Of a DNA stretch of 64,000 nucleotides, positions 27,025-35,252 are shown piece by piece. Under the pieces are notes generated by a model. That model was given only the letters and a program-made list of their open reading frames with translations. It had not been told where the DNA came from and did no database searches. How positions within the stretch are numbered: position 1 is the first letter of the stretch; each line of letters starts with the position of its first letter. The stretch covers positions 1-64,000 of the forward strand of contig CAJUGH010000006.1 in the NCBI GenBank assembly GCA_910586215.1. The letters run 5' to 3'. The translations under genes were made by a program, and so were the position numbers. The stretch is from an uncultured Acetatifactor sp. (lineage in GTDB: Bacteria > Bacillota > Clostridia > Lachnospirales > Lachnospiraceae).

Positions 27025-27089
27025 GTTACTGTTCCCTCCCGTTCACAGCAACCATGCACACAAAACACCAAATGCAGGCGTTTTGGCGC
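27025..27089 (-). repeat. Intergenic repeat between rpiB-like gene and eda
   Basis: On the minus strand the modules GCGCCAAAA, TTTTGTGTGCAT, GTTGCTGTGAACGG and ACAGTAAC appear in the same order as in the element at 17845-17981. The variable inner loop differs in sequence but keeps pairing ability. This is the clearest pairwise evidence that the elements form one family. Confidence 0.65.
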
Positions 27090-27105
27090 GAAGCTGCAAT
27101 GGCTT

Positions 27106-27744
27106 TTAAGAGAGCACTTCCCTCACCGCCGTTGCAATTTCCTCGCATTTACAGTTTGCAAAGAAATACTCCTGGAACTTTGCACCGGATAAGGCACCCT
27201 TCACCAGTTCCTGGTCCAGGTTCTTAAGGATCGTCACCATGTCCGTGTGGGTCACTTCCTTCACCTTGTCCAGGATCTTCTTATTCCTCTGTTCCGGCTC
27301 CACTCTCTCAGGGGGATAGCCACCGCCGCCAGGGGCACAGAATAGCTTCTCAAACATATACTCCAGGTTCAGTTCACCACCCCAGCCAAAGTTCTCTGCG
27401 AAAGGGATGGCTACGCAGTTGCCGTCATTGACCTGGGAGAAGAGATAGGCATCCAGCGGAGAGGTAATGTGTCCGCAGAGTACCCTGGGGAAAGAATTGC
27501 ATGCCAGCATGGCACCTTCGCCGGTACCACAGCCGGTAATGCAGTAATCGGCCGCACCGGAATTCAAGAGCACGGCTGCCAGGATGCCATTCTGCACATA
27601 TGTCAGGGAATGGGGATCCTCTGCCCCGCACATGCCATAATTGTATACCTCATGACCCATGGGTTCCACTACCTTTTTCAAGGTAGCACAGATCATTTCA
27701 TTTTTAGCCGCCTGGCTGTTTTCATTGATCAACGCAATTTTCAT
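27106..27744 (-). CDS. RpiB/LacA/LacB-family isomerase, probably uronate isomerase (DhuI-like)
   Basis: A 212-residue protein starting MKIALINENSQAAKNEMIC, with the RpiB/LacAB-type core CITGCGTGEGAMLACNSFPRV and the HITSPLDA stretch. The family isomerises sugar phosphates. In streptococci a member, DhuI, isomerises 4-deoxy-5-ketouronates from hyaluronan in place of KduI. Its position between kduD and eda suggests a similar role here. That makes it functionally redundant with the kduI of the same operon, unless the two handle different uronates. The GGAG-type ribosome site is in GGGGGTATATCC. Confidence 0.8.
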   Translation of the reverse strand: MKIALINENSQAAKNEMICATLKKVVEPMGHEVYNYGMCGAEDPHSLTYVQNGILAAVLLNSGAADYCITGCGTGEGAMLACNSFPRVLCGHITSPLDAYLFSQVNDGNCVAIPFAENFGWGGELNLEYMFEKLFCAPGGGGYPPERVEPEQRNKKILDKVKEVTHTDMVTILKNLDQELVKGALSGAKFQEYFFANCKCEEIATAVREVLS

Positions 27745-27755
27745 GGATATACCCC

Positions 27756-28559
27756 CTATTCAGGCTGCTTGCCGATGTAAGCCAGGATACCGCCATCCAC
27801 GTAGAGGATATGGCCGTTCACTGCATTGGAAGCCTCAGAAGCCAGGAACACGGCAGGACCTGTCAGTTCTTCCGGCTTCAGCCACCTGTTGGCAGGGGTC
27901 TTGGCACAGATGAACTGGTCAAAAGGATGCCTGCTGCCATCGGGCTGTACCTCCCGCAGGGGTGCCGTCTGGGGTGTCTCAATGTAGCCAGGCCCAAGGC
28001 CGTTACACTGGATGTTGTACTGGCCGTACTCGGAACAGATATTCTTGGTCAGCATCTTCAGGCCGCCCTTGGCAGAAGCATAGGCAGAGACAGTCTCACG
28101 GCCAAGTTCGGACATCATGGAGCAGATGTTGATGATCTTGCCATGGCCCTTCTGGATCATGGCAGGGATCACGGCCTTGGACACAATGAAGGGGCCGTTC
28201 AAATCAATGTCAATCACCTGCCTGAACTGCTCTGCTGTCATCTCCGTCATGGGGATTCTCTTGATGATACCGGCATTGTTCACCAGGATATCAATGACAC
28301 CCACTTCCTTCTCAATCTGGGCCACCATGGCATTCACCTGGTCCTCATTGGTCACATCACACACATATCCATGGGCCTTGATGCCCTTCTCCTGGTATGC
28401 GGCCAGTCCCTTGTCCACCAGTTCCTGTTTGATGTCATTGAAACAGATGGTAGCACCTGCCTCTGCATAAGCGGAAGCAATGGCAAATCCAATGCCGTAG
28501 GATGCCCCTGTTACCAGTGCGACTTTACCTTCCAGTGAAAAATTTGTAAATTGTGACAT
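27756..28559 (-). CDS. kduD: SDR oxidoreductase, KduD / gluconate 5-dehydrogenase type
   Basis: A 267-residue short-chain dehydrogenase. The cofactor motif is TGASYGIG, then NNAG, and the catalytic Ser-Tyr-Lys triad is in ICSMMSELGRETVSAYASAKGG. In this operon it should reduce 2,5-diketo-3-deoxygluconate to 2-keto-3-deoxygluconate, the KdgK substrate. Gluconate 5-dehydrogenase is the closest alternative reading. It starts with a good AAAGGAGAAACGAAC site and is followed 11 bases later by the isomerase gene. Confidence 0.88.
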   Translation of the reverse strand: MSQFTNFSLEGKVALVTGASYGIGFAIASAYAEAGATICFNDIKQELVDKGLAAYQEKGIKAHGYVCDVTNEDQVNAMVAQIEKEVGVIDILVNNAGIIKRIPMTEMTAEQFRQVIDIDLNGPFIVSKAVIPAMIQKGHGKIINICSMMSELGRETVSAYASAKGGLKMLTKNICSEYGQYNIQCNGLGPGYIETPQTAPLREVQPDGSRHPFDQFICAKTPANRWLKPEELTGPAVFLASEASNAVNGHILYVDGGILAYIGKQPE

Positions 28560-28699
28560 GTTCGTTTCTCCTTTTCTCTATTTTGATTTTATATATACTT
28601 TTGGTCTGATTATATACGCTCTTTTTAGGCGTCATATGAAACCGGCATTCTTCCTGGTCCGTAACCAGGCCCGGACTGGTTTCCACTGTATCCTGGCTC

Positions 28700-29560
28700 C
28701 TACCTGAGATCCTTCATGGCCACGCCATCCATGTCATCGAAGTCCTGGTTCTCACCTACCATGCCCCAGATAAAGGTATAGGCCCTGGAACCACATCCGG
28801 AATGGATGGACCAGCTAGGGGAGATCACCGCTTCTTCGTTCCGCATAACAATGTGGCGGGTCTCATCCGGTTCCCCCATGTAGTGCATCACAAAGGCATC
28901 TTCCGGCATCTCAAAGTACAGATACACCTCCATGCGTCTGTCATGGGTATGGCAGGGCATAGTGTTCCACACACTGCCCGGCTCTAATTTCGTCATGCCC
29001 ATCTCAAGCTGGCAGCTCTCCACCTGTCCGGGAAGGATGTACTTGCAGATGACCCTGTGGTTGGCATCTTCCAGGCTTCCCAGTTCCACCTTGTTCTCCG
29101 GCTTCACGATGACCACGCCTTCTTCAGGGGTTCCCTCCGGCTTGATCAGCACTGTAGGGCATGTCCTGTGGGCCGGCGCGGAATTCAGATAGAATTTTGC
29201 AGGCGCTGCTGCATCCTTACTGGCAAAAGTAATCTCCTTCGCCCCCATGCCGATATACATGGCCTCCTTGAAGCCCACCTGGTACACCCTGCCATCCACG
29301 GTAATGGTGCCTGCACCACCGATGTTGATCACCCCAAGCTCCCTGCGCTGGCAGAAATATTCTGCCCTGAGTTCCTCCCCTGCGGTCAGGGCAATGGGTT
29401 CCACAGGCACTGCTGCCCCTGTGATGATCCTGTCAATGTGGCTGTACACCAGCTTGATCTGCCCCGGTACGAAGAGATCCTGGATCAAGAACTCCTCCCG
29501 CAGACGCTGTGTCGTGTAATGCTTCACGTCCCTTGGTGATACTGCTGTCCTAAGTTCCAA
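28700..29560 (-). CDS. kduI: 5-keto-4-deoxyuronate isomerase
   Basis: The 286-residue cupin enzyme converts 5-keto-4-deoxyuronate (from pectin or glycosaminoglycan lyase products) to 2,5-diketo-3-deoxygluconate. The zinc-binding signature is in MPCHTHDRRMEVYLYFE (His, His, Glu), with a further conserved His in PSWSIHSGCG. No ATG fits; a TTG at 29560 follows AGAGAGGTG at 8 bases and gives the family length. The open frame to 29680 is non-conserved. It is the first gene of the operon and divergent from an AraC regulator. Confidence 0.94.
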   Translation of the reverse strand: MELRTAVSPRDVKHYTTQRLREEFLIQDLFVPGQIKLVYSHIDRIITGAAVPVEPIALTAGEELRAEYFCQRRELGVINIGGAGTITVDGRVYQVGFKEAMYIGMGAKEITFASKDAAAPAKFYLNSAPAHRTCPTVLIKPEGTPEEGVVIVKPENKVELGSLEDANHRVICKYILPGQVESCQLEMGMTKLEPGSVWNTMPCHTHDRRMEVYLYFEMPEDAFVMHYMGEPDETRHIVMRNEEAVISPSWSIHSGCGSRAYTFIWGMVGENQDFDDMDGVAMKDLR

Positions 29561-29666
29561 CTTACATACACCTCTCTTTCCCGGCACCTGGCCCCTTCTG
29601 GTTCCGGGATGGGGCCTGTGCCGTTGCTTTCCGTTCCATGAAAGTGCTTTCATTACCAATGTCAAA

Positions 29667-29672
29667 ATTATA
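29667..29672 (-). promoter_or_regulatory. -10 element of the kduI operon promoter
   Basis: Perfect TATAAT on the minus strand, about 107 bases before the kduI start. A weak TGGAAA lies 17 bases upstream, so activation by the divergent AraC regulator would make sense. The rest of the 29561-29887 gap is AT-rich and holds no gene. Confidence 0.45.
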
Positions 29673-29809
29673 GCATACAATAAGAAGCATTTCCACAGAA
29701 TTTTCTGTCTTTTCCCGGAACAGAGACATTATATCTTCTTGTTGTTCCTTTCATACCTTTAGTATAGCCGAAAGAATCCTCAAAGTCTATTCAAATACTT
29801 GTCAAAACC

Positions 29810-29838
29810 TTGCATATTTTGAACTTTTCCTTTACACT
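29810..29838 (+). promoter_or_regulatory. Promoter for the AraC regulator of the uronate operon
   Basis: TTGCAT (29810-29815), a 17-base spacer, then TACACT (29833-29838), 50 bases before the start codon. It supports the start at 29888 rather than the in-frame ATG at 29810, which overlaps the promoter. Confidence 0.5.
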
Positions 29839-29887
29839 GGTATTGGAACATGCCCACCAGACGGAAGGAACCAGAAAGGAGTCAGCC

Positions 29888-30745
29888 ATGGAAGAAGTAT
29901 CCTCCTGCAAAACTGCAATCGAAAATTGCCTGTCCACCCGGACTTTTGCCATTGCCCACCTGTACAAGGAAGAAAAAGCCATGGATATGCACATCCATGA
30001 CTGTTATGAACTGTACTACTCTGTCTGCGGAGGACGGCAGTTCCTCATTGACAACCGTTTTTATGCCATTGCACCGGGAGACCTGTTCATCATCAACCAG
30101 TACGAGAGCCACCGGCTCACCCAGATCGACAACCATCTCCATGAACGCATTGTGTTGTCCGTCCACCCGGATTTTGTGAAGCGCCTCTCCACCACGGAAA
30201 CAGATCTGGATGACTGTTTCACCACCCGGAATGCCCATTTCCAGCACAAGATATCCCTGAACAAGGAACAGCAGAACCGCTTTCTCTATTATATCAGCAA
30301 GATCACCTCTGCCAGGGGCTATGCCCATGATATCATAGAACAGGCTGCCTTCATGGAACTGCTGGTCATGATCAACACCCTGTCCAACCTGAATGCCACA
30401 CAGGAGGCTGGCACGGAATTCAAGTACAACCACCAGGTGGACGATATCCTGGCTTACATCAATCTGCATATCAGCCAGCCCATCACCGTGGAACAGCTTG
30501 CAGCAGATTTCTACCTGAGTGAATCTTACATATGCCGCATCTTCAAACAGGCCACCGGCACCACCATCAACAAGTATATCACCGCCAGACGCATCAGCAT
30601 TGCCAAGGCCCACTTGAATGAGGGTGCCAGTGTCAACGAGGCTTTTGAGAAGAGCGGTTTCGGGGATTACAGCAATTTCTTCAAGGCTTTCACCAAAGCC
30701 GTGGGCGTATCCCCCAAAAAATATGCCAGTCTCAGTGTAAGCTGA
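29888..30745 (+). CDS. AraC-family regulator of uronate catabolism (inferred)
   Basis: A 285-residue regulator. The cupin N-domain has MHIHDCYELYYSVCGGRQFL and a GDLFIINQYESHR strand. The C-terminal AraC domain has two helix-turn-helices, with ITVEQLAADFYLSESYICRIF and GFGDYSNFFKAFTKAVGVSP. The ATG at 29888 follows AAAGGAG at 6 bases. It is divergent from kduI, so it most likely activates the uronate operon in response to a sugar intermediate. That target assignment rests on position only. Confidence 0.9.
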   Translation: MEEVSSCKTAIENCLSTRTFAIAHLYKEEKAMDMHIHDCYELYYSVCGGRQFLIDNRFYAIAPGDLFIINQYESHRLTQIDNHLHERIVLSVHPDFVKRLSTTETDLDDCFTTRNAHFQHKISLNKEQQNRFLYYISKITSARGYAHDIIEQAAFMELLVMINTLSNLNATQEAGTEFKYNHQVDDILAYINLHISQPITVEQLAADFYLSESYICRIFKQATGTTINKYITARRISIAKAHLNEGASVNEAFEKSGFGDYSNFFKAFTKAVGVSPKKYASLSVS

Positions 30746-30751
30746 ACCCGT

Positions 30752-31255
30752 TTATCTGGCAAACGCTATCTCCCGCACCCCGTCCTCCACCAGATAACAC
30801 ATCTCCTCGTGGGGATCAATGTCCCGAACGATCTGGTCTGCCTCCAGCTTGATATACTTCAGCAGGCCCTCTGCCAGCAGTATACCTTCCCCGTCATATA
30901 TCCCGGTGCGTATGGTGAAGAATTTCCCTGTCTCCCGTTCCACAATCCCCCGCCCTGTCAGTTCCTGGCCATAGGGCACCGGTCTCCTGTATTTGACCTC
31001 CATGGTCATGGTCACGCCGAAGGTATCCTCCGGGGACTTCACCCACAAAGCCCGCAATCCCAGTTCGTCCAGCATGGTAGCCACCAGCCCCCCGTGTACC
31101 CGCCCGGGAAAACTCTGGTGCTCTGCACCATACCGGAAAAGAGTCATCACACTGCCATCCTCCATGTTGTAAAAGGGGGCCCTCAGTCCAATGGGATTGT
31201 CCAGGCCGCAGACAATGCACATTTTGCTGTTACTCTGTTTTCCTACTACTTTCAT
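30752..31255 (-). CDS. PaaI-type hotdog thioesterase
   Basis: A 167-residue hotdog-fold protein. The core GRVHGGLVATMLDELG carries the catalytic-type Asp/Glu helix, and the later strand VEVKYRRPVPYGQEL is typical of acyl-CoA thioesterases. The N-terminus has a CIVCGLDNP cysteine pair, seen in a subset of these proteins and possibly binding zinc. The substrate is unknown. It converges on the AraC gene with only 6 bases between stops. There is no operon link beyond the HD gene 72 bases upstream on the same strand. Confidence 0.85.
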   Translation of the reverse strand: MKVVGKQSNSKMCIVCGLDNPIGLRAPFYNMEDGSVMTLFRYGAEHQSFPGRVHGGLVATMLDELGLRALWVKSPEDTFGVTMTMEVKYRRPVPYGQELTGRGIVERETGKFFTIRTGIYDGEGILLAEGLLKYIKLEADQIVRDIDPHEEMCYLVEDGVREIAFAR

Positions 31256-31327
31256 GGCAATCCTCTACCCTCCGCTTTCGGCGTCCGTTCCAGGTTCTTG
31301 GCTGTACACTGGTTCCTGTCTGTGGAG

Positions 31328-31933
31328 TCACGGCGTTTCCATTCCTTCCTGCAGTCCGGGGAGTTCCTCTGCCACATGTCTCTCACAGGAGCGCATGGCC
31401 AGGATCGTCTTCTCAAACAGTTCATCCATGTCCCAGCCCAGCCTCTCTGCCCCGTCGCGGATCACATCCCGGGAACAGCCTGCTGCGAATTTCTTGTCCT
31501 TGAATTTTTTCTTCAGGCTGCCCACTTCCATGTCCATGACACTTTTGGATGGCCGCATCCTGGCCGCCGCCCCGATCAGCCCTGTCAGTTCATCGCAGGC
31601 GAAGAGAATCTTCTCCATCTGATGCCTTGGCTCTAAATCTGAGCAAAGACCATACCCATGGCTACAGATGGAGTAGACCATCTCCTCCGATACCCCTGCC
31701 TCCCGGAGCAGTTCCTGGGCTTTCACACAGTGTTCCTCCGGGTACCGTTCAAAATCAATATCGTGGAGCAGCCCCACAATCCCCCAATACTCCTCATCCT
31801 CCCCATTGCCTGTCTCCCGGGCAAAATATCGCATAACCCCCTCCACGGTGAGGCCGTGGAGGAGATGGAAAGGTTCCTTGTTATACTTTTGCAGCAGCTT
31901 CAGCGCCTCCTGCCTTGTCAGGTTACTCTTCAT
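31328..31933 (-). CDS. HD-domain protein
   Basis: A 201-residue predicted metal-dependent phosphohydrolase of the HDIG-like group. The central motif is GIVGLLHDIDFERYP, with the HD pair; a preceding HLLHGLTVEGVMRYFA supplies a His; and SHGYG comes after it. The substrate is unknown. The ATG at 31933 follows AGAAAGGATG; the open frame further upstream runs into the next gene and is not supported. It lies 70 bases after the FAD-dependent dehydrogenase on the same strand. Confidence 0.85.
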   Translation of the reverse strand: MKSNLTRQEALKLLQKYNKEPFHLLHGLTVEGVMRYFARETGNGEDEEYWGIVGLLHDIDFERYPEEHCVKAQELLREAGVSEEMVYSICSHGYGLCSDLEPRHQMEKILFACDELTGLIGAAARMRPSKSVMDMEVGSLKKKFKDKKFAAGCSRDVIRDGAERLGWDMDELFEKTILAMRSCERHVAEELPGLQEGMETP

Positions 31934-32003
31934 GTCTGTTTCATCCTTTCTGTGCGGGATAATCTGTCTGCCCTGGCAGAACGGATATCCCTCTTCCAGG
32001 CAG

Positions 32004-33398
32004 TCAGTCCCGGCCTTCCACCCCTGCAGACATCCTGGCCAGGATATGCCTTGCCACATGCACGCCGCTGGCGGAGGCATGGGACAGGGAATGGGTCACA
32101 CCACTGCCGTCCCCGATGATATACAGGTTCTGCAGCCGGGTCTCCAGGTTTTCGTCCAGGGCCACCTCCATGTTATAGAATTTCACTTCCACCCCATAGA
32201 GCAGGGTGTCGTCGTTGGCCGTACCCGGCGCAATCTTGTCCAGGGCATAGATCATCTCCACAATACCGTCCAGGATCCGCTTGGGCAGCACCAGGCTTAA
32301 GTCCCCTGGCGTGGCCGACAGGGTAGGTGTCACCAGTCCTTCCTGGATCCGCTTGCCGTTGCTTCTCCGTCCCCGGACCAGGTCCCCGAACCGCTGGACG
32401 ATGACCCCGCCCCCCAGCATATTGGAAAGCCTGGCAATGCTCTCCCCATATCCGTTGCTGTCCTTGAATGGCTCGGAGAAATGCTTTGCCACCAGCAGGG
32501 CGAAATTGGTATTATCCGTCTGCTTCTCCGGATCTTCATAGCTGTGTCCATTCACTGTGATAATGCCATTGGTGTTCTCGCTGACCACGATGCCATAGGG
32601 GTTCATACAGAAGGTGCGCACATTGTCCTCGAACTTCTCCGTCCTGTACACGATCTTACTCTCGTACAGTTCATCCGTAAGATGGGAAAAGATCACCGCC
32701 GGAAGCTCCACCCGCACACCGATATCCACCCGGTTGGACTTGGTGGGGATCTCCAGGTCCCGGCAGATTTTTTCCATCCATTTGCTGCCGCTACGCCCCA
32801 CGGACACAATGCAGGTATCACAGGTATACACTTTCTCCCCGCATATGACCTGGTAGGTTCCTTCCTCCTGTCTGATGCCTGTTACCGGGGTATCAAAGTA
32901 GAAATCCACCCGCTCCTTCAGCCGTGCATATAGATTCTCCAGCACCACAAAGTTCACATCCGTCCCCAGGTGGCGCACAGAAGCGTCCAGGAGCTTTAAC
33001 TTGTTCTGCAGGCATGTCTTCTTAAACTGGGACCCGGCTGTGGAGTACATCTTCGTGCCCTCCCCACCGTATTCCATATTGATGGCATCCACATACTTCA
33101 TCAAGTCAATGGCTGGTTGTTTCCCAATATACTCGTAAAGGGTACCGCCAAAATCATTGGTGATATTATACTTGCCATCGGAAAAGGCACCTGCCCCCCC
33201 GAAACCGCTCATGATGGAACAGGACTTGCAGCCCACGCAGTTCTTGACCCGCTCCCCGTCAATGGGACAATGGCGCTTCTCCAGGGGATGGCCGGACTCA
33301 AAGACAGCCACCTTCAGCCCCTTATCCTCCTTGGTCAGTTCATAGGCAGAGAAGATACCTCCTGGTCCGGCACCCACAATAATAATGTCATATTTCAT
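32004..33398 (-). CDS. FAD-dependent dehydrogenase (NAD(P)/FAD oxidoreductase)
   Basis: A 464-residue flavoprotein with the N-terminal dinucleotide-binding motif YDIIIVGAGPGGIFSAYEL and an inner CPIDGERVKNCVGCKSCSIM cysteine-rich segment. A C-terminal motif YIIGDGSGVTHSLSHASASG closes the FAD site. It belongs to the group often annotated as FAD-dependent dehydrogenase or geranylgeranyl-reductase-like proteins. The electron acceptor and substrate are unknown. The ATG at 33398 follows a perfect AAGGAGGTG. A hairpin AGGGGAAATTCCCCT (about 33424-33438) lies in its 5' leader. Confidence 0.88.
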   Translation of the reverse strand: MKYDIIIVGAGPGGIFSAYELTKEDKGLKVAVFESGHPLEKRHCPIDGERVKNCVGCKSCSIMSGFGGAGAFSDGKYNITNDFGGTLYEYIGKQPAIDLMKYVDAINMEYGGEGTKMYSTAGSQFKKTCLQNKLKLLDASVRHLGTDVNFVVLENLYARLKERVDFYFDTPVTGIRQEEGTYQVICGEKVYTCDTCIVSVGRSGSKWMEKICRDLEIPTKSNRVDIGVRVELPAVIFSHLTDELYESKIVYRTEKFEDNVRTFCMNPYGIVVSENTNGIITVNGHSYEDPEKQTDNTNFALLVAKHFSEPFKDSNGYGESIARLSNMLGGGVIVQRFGDLVRGRRSNGKRIQEGLVTPTLSATPGDLSLVLPKRILDGIVEMIYALDKIAPGTANDDTLLYGVEVKFYNMEVALDENLETRLQNLYIIGDGSGVTHSLSHASASGVHVARHILARMSAGVEGRD

Positions 33399-33475
33399 GC
33401 TTGCACCTCCTTGTATGCTTACAGAGGGGAAATTCCCCTTTCCTACGCCGTACAAGATCATACATCTGTTACCCT

Positions 33476-33505
33476 ATTTTATCACAGATTGTCTCCTGCC
33501 GTCAA
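33476..33505 (-). promoter_or_regulatory. Promoter for the FAD dehydrogenase gene
   Basis: Minus strand: TTGACG (33500-33505), an 18-base spacer, then TAAAAT (33476-33481), about 75 bases before the start codon. Confidence 0.65.
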
Positions 33506-33804
33506 ACCCGGATTGACAAGTGCCCCCAAAAGAGTATAGTAGGTGTAACTGTTCAGTGCCCGTCTGAACTTGTTACCAGCAGATAGAAAAAAGTCCTTAA
33601 CCGTCACAAAATTACCACCTGTGGGAATGGCAAAAAAATTTTCAGAAAATACAGATTGCCTGTAACGAAATCCCCCCAGATCGGATTCATATACAAAAGC
33701 CAGCAAAACCATTGCAACCGTGCAAAGCAGGAACTGCACTGCCACAAAGTCTATGCCGCAACAGGGACTGCATTGTACCCCGGGGCACCCGGAAAGGGAT
33801 CCGT
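33506..33804. other. AT-richer intergenic region without a supported gene
   Basis: The gap between the FAD dehydrogenase promoter and the ECF sigma gene contains an 87-codon minus-strand frame (33482-33745). That frame lacks a ribosome site, overlaps the FAD-gene promoter and has no recognisable features. The sequence is visibly more AT-rich than its neighbours. The sigma-factor promoter should lie here, but I see no convincing box pair. Confidence 0.4.
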
Positions 33805-34299
33805 ATGGAACAGATATACCAGGAAAATGCCAAAATTGTATACCACTATCTACGCTCCCTCTGCCAGGACCACACCCTGGCCGAAGACCTGACCCAGGAG
33901 ACCTTCCTGCGGGCCTTCCAGTCCCTGGAGCGCTTCAACGGAAGCTGTAAGCTCTCCACCTGGCTATGCCAGATTGCCCGGCATCTCTATTACCAGCATC
34001 TGGCCAAGGCCGGGCGGGAGGTATGTGTCGAACCAGATGAGCACCTGGCATCAGACTCTCCCCTGCCGGAGGATACCGTGCTCCACAGGCTGGAGCTTCT
34101 CCACCTTCTGAAGGAAATGCAGAAACTGCCTGTTCAGATGCGGGAGGTGATCTATCTTAGGGCCACCGCTGGCCTATCTTTCAAGGAGATCGGAGAGATA
34201 CTGGGCCGCAGTGAGAACTGGGCCAGGGTTACTTTCTACCGGGGCAAGAAACTGCTGGCTGCGGCCGCCCAGACGGCAGAAAAGGAGGAACCTATATGA
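33805..34299 (+). CDS. ECF-type RNA polymerase sigma factor
   Basis: A 164-residue sigma-70 family extracytoplasmic-function factor. The region 2 motif is DHTLAEDLTQETFLRAFQSLERF, with CKLSTWLCQIARHLYY behind it. Region 4 is MREVIYLRATAGLSFKEIGE followed by the DNA-recognition helix SENWARVTFYRGKKLL. The ATG at 33805 follows GGAAAGGGATCCGT. Its stop overlaps the start of the anti-sigma gene (ATGA), a classic coupled pair. The inducing signal is unknown. Confidence 0.9.
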   Translation: MEQIYQENAKIVYHYLRSLCQDHTLAEDLTQETFLRAFQSLERFNGSCKLSTWLCQIARHLYYQHLAKAGREVCVEPDEHLASDSPLPEDTVLHRLELLHLLKEMQKLPVQMREVIYLRATAGLSFKEIGEILGRSENWARVTFYRGKKLLAAAAQTAEKEEPI

Positions 34300-35141
34300 A
34301 TCAACTAGACTGTGACATTGTAAGAGACCTGATGCCATCCTACCTGGACCACCTCTGCTCAGAAAGTTCCAGAAAAGCCGTGGAATGTCATGTGGAAACA
34401 TGTGCCCTGTGCCGGGAAAACCTGGAAACCCTCCGCTCCACGAGTCTGGTAAGCCAGGAAGCGGAAAAAGCACAAATCGACTTCATGAAGAAAGTACGGC
34501 AGCACTATGTCCGGAACCATTATGGGAAGGTTCTCATGCTCTTTGTGCTGTCCCTGCTGATCCTGGTGCTAAGCACCTGCTTCTTCCTAAAAAGCACCAT
34601 AGACATTACCTTGTACTATTATATTTTATTCCCAGTCCTATCCCTGGGCACCTGGTTTCTTCTGTCTGACTGCCGGGAAAAGCCAAAGCAGGGACCCATC
34701 CGGACCATCTGCGGCCTGATCAGCATCCTGGGAATCCTGGCAGGACTTTCTGCGGAATATTTCCTGTGCCGGGCAGTAGGCAGTCCTTCCATAAATACCC
34801 TCTTTGGCCATCCCCTGCACCAGACAGGTCCCTGGATCAATGCCTGCCTGATTGGCATGGCAGCAGTAGAACTACTGCTATACGCCTTCCTGACCGTAGA
34901 TGCCCTGCGCCAGGGATATTCCCTGGGCATCCTGCCTGTCCTAAGCCTCGCTGGCTGTATCCTGTGCCTGGCCTTTCGGCTGCTGCTGTATGGCATGAGC
35001 GATTATGATGCCCTGCTTACATCCGTCTGGCAGATCAATGGCATCATTCTGCTGGAAGCCGGTGGGGTGTCCCTAATAGAGTTCCTGGTGAAAAAGATCC
35101 AGGAAAGACATCTGCAGGCAGGTATTCCCGGCTCTCTCTAG
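34296..35141 (+). CDS. Anti-sigma factor with zinc-finger N-domain
   Basis: A 281-residue membrane protein. The N-terminal zf-HC2-like anti-sigma domain has HVETCALCRENL (HxxxCxxC zinc site), which would hold the ECF factor at the membrane. It is followed by about six hydrophobic helices starting near residue 77 (KVLMLFVLSLLILVLSTCFF). The polytopic C-terminal part is larger than in single-pass anti-sigmas and may sense an envelope signal. It is overlapped by the sigma gene, and a stem-loop follows. Confidence 0.85.
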   Translation: MNQLDCDIVRDLMPSYLDHLCSESSRKAVECHVETCALCRENLETLRSTSLVSQEAEKAQIDFMKKVRQHYVRNHYGKVLMLFVLSLLILVLSTCFFLKSTIDITLYYYILFPVLSLGTWFLLSDCREKPKQGPIRTICGLISILGILAGLSAEYFLCRAVGSPSINTLFGHPLHQTGPWINACLIGMAAVELLLYAFLTVDALRQGYSLGILPVLSLAGCILCLAFRLLLYGMSDYDALLTSVWQINGIILLEAGGVSLIEFLVKKIQERHLQAGIPGSL

Positions 35142-35166
35142 TGTACGGCGTTATCCTTATCTGAAA

Positions 35167-35194
35167 GGGAGCGGCATGGGTTCATGCCGCTCCC
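35167..35194. terminator. Stem-loop between anti-sigma gene and purC
   Basis: GGGAGCGGCAT (35167-35177) pairs with ATGCCGCTCCC (35184-35194), an 11-bp stem. The T-runs are short (TGACTCTT on plus, TTTC on minus). Its place between converging genes suggests a two-way terminator. Confidence 0.6.
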
Positions 35195-35207
35195 TGACTC
35201 TTCACAG

Positions 35208-35240
35208 GTTGCTGTTCACGGCTACGCCGTTCGCAGCAAC
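35208..35240. repeat. Palindromic intergenic repeat copy
   Basis: GTTGCTG (35208-35214) and CAGCAAC (35234-35240) enclose ACGGC...GCCGT, giving two stacked stems. It is a short member of the GTTRCTG/CAGYAAC family, just after purC. Confidence 0.6.
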
Positions 35241-35252
35241 CATCACATCCCT

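Noticed and set aside
33482..33745. Minus-strand 87-codon frame
   Set aside because: No ribosome site, overlaps the promoter of the FAD dehydrogenase gene, and no conserved motif; kept only as an intergenic note.
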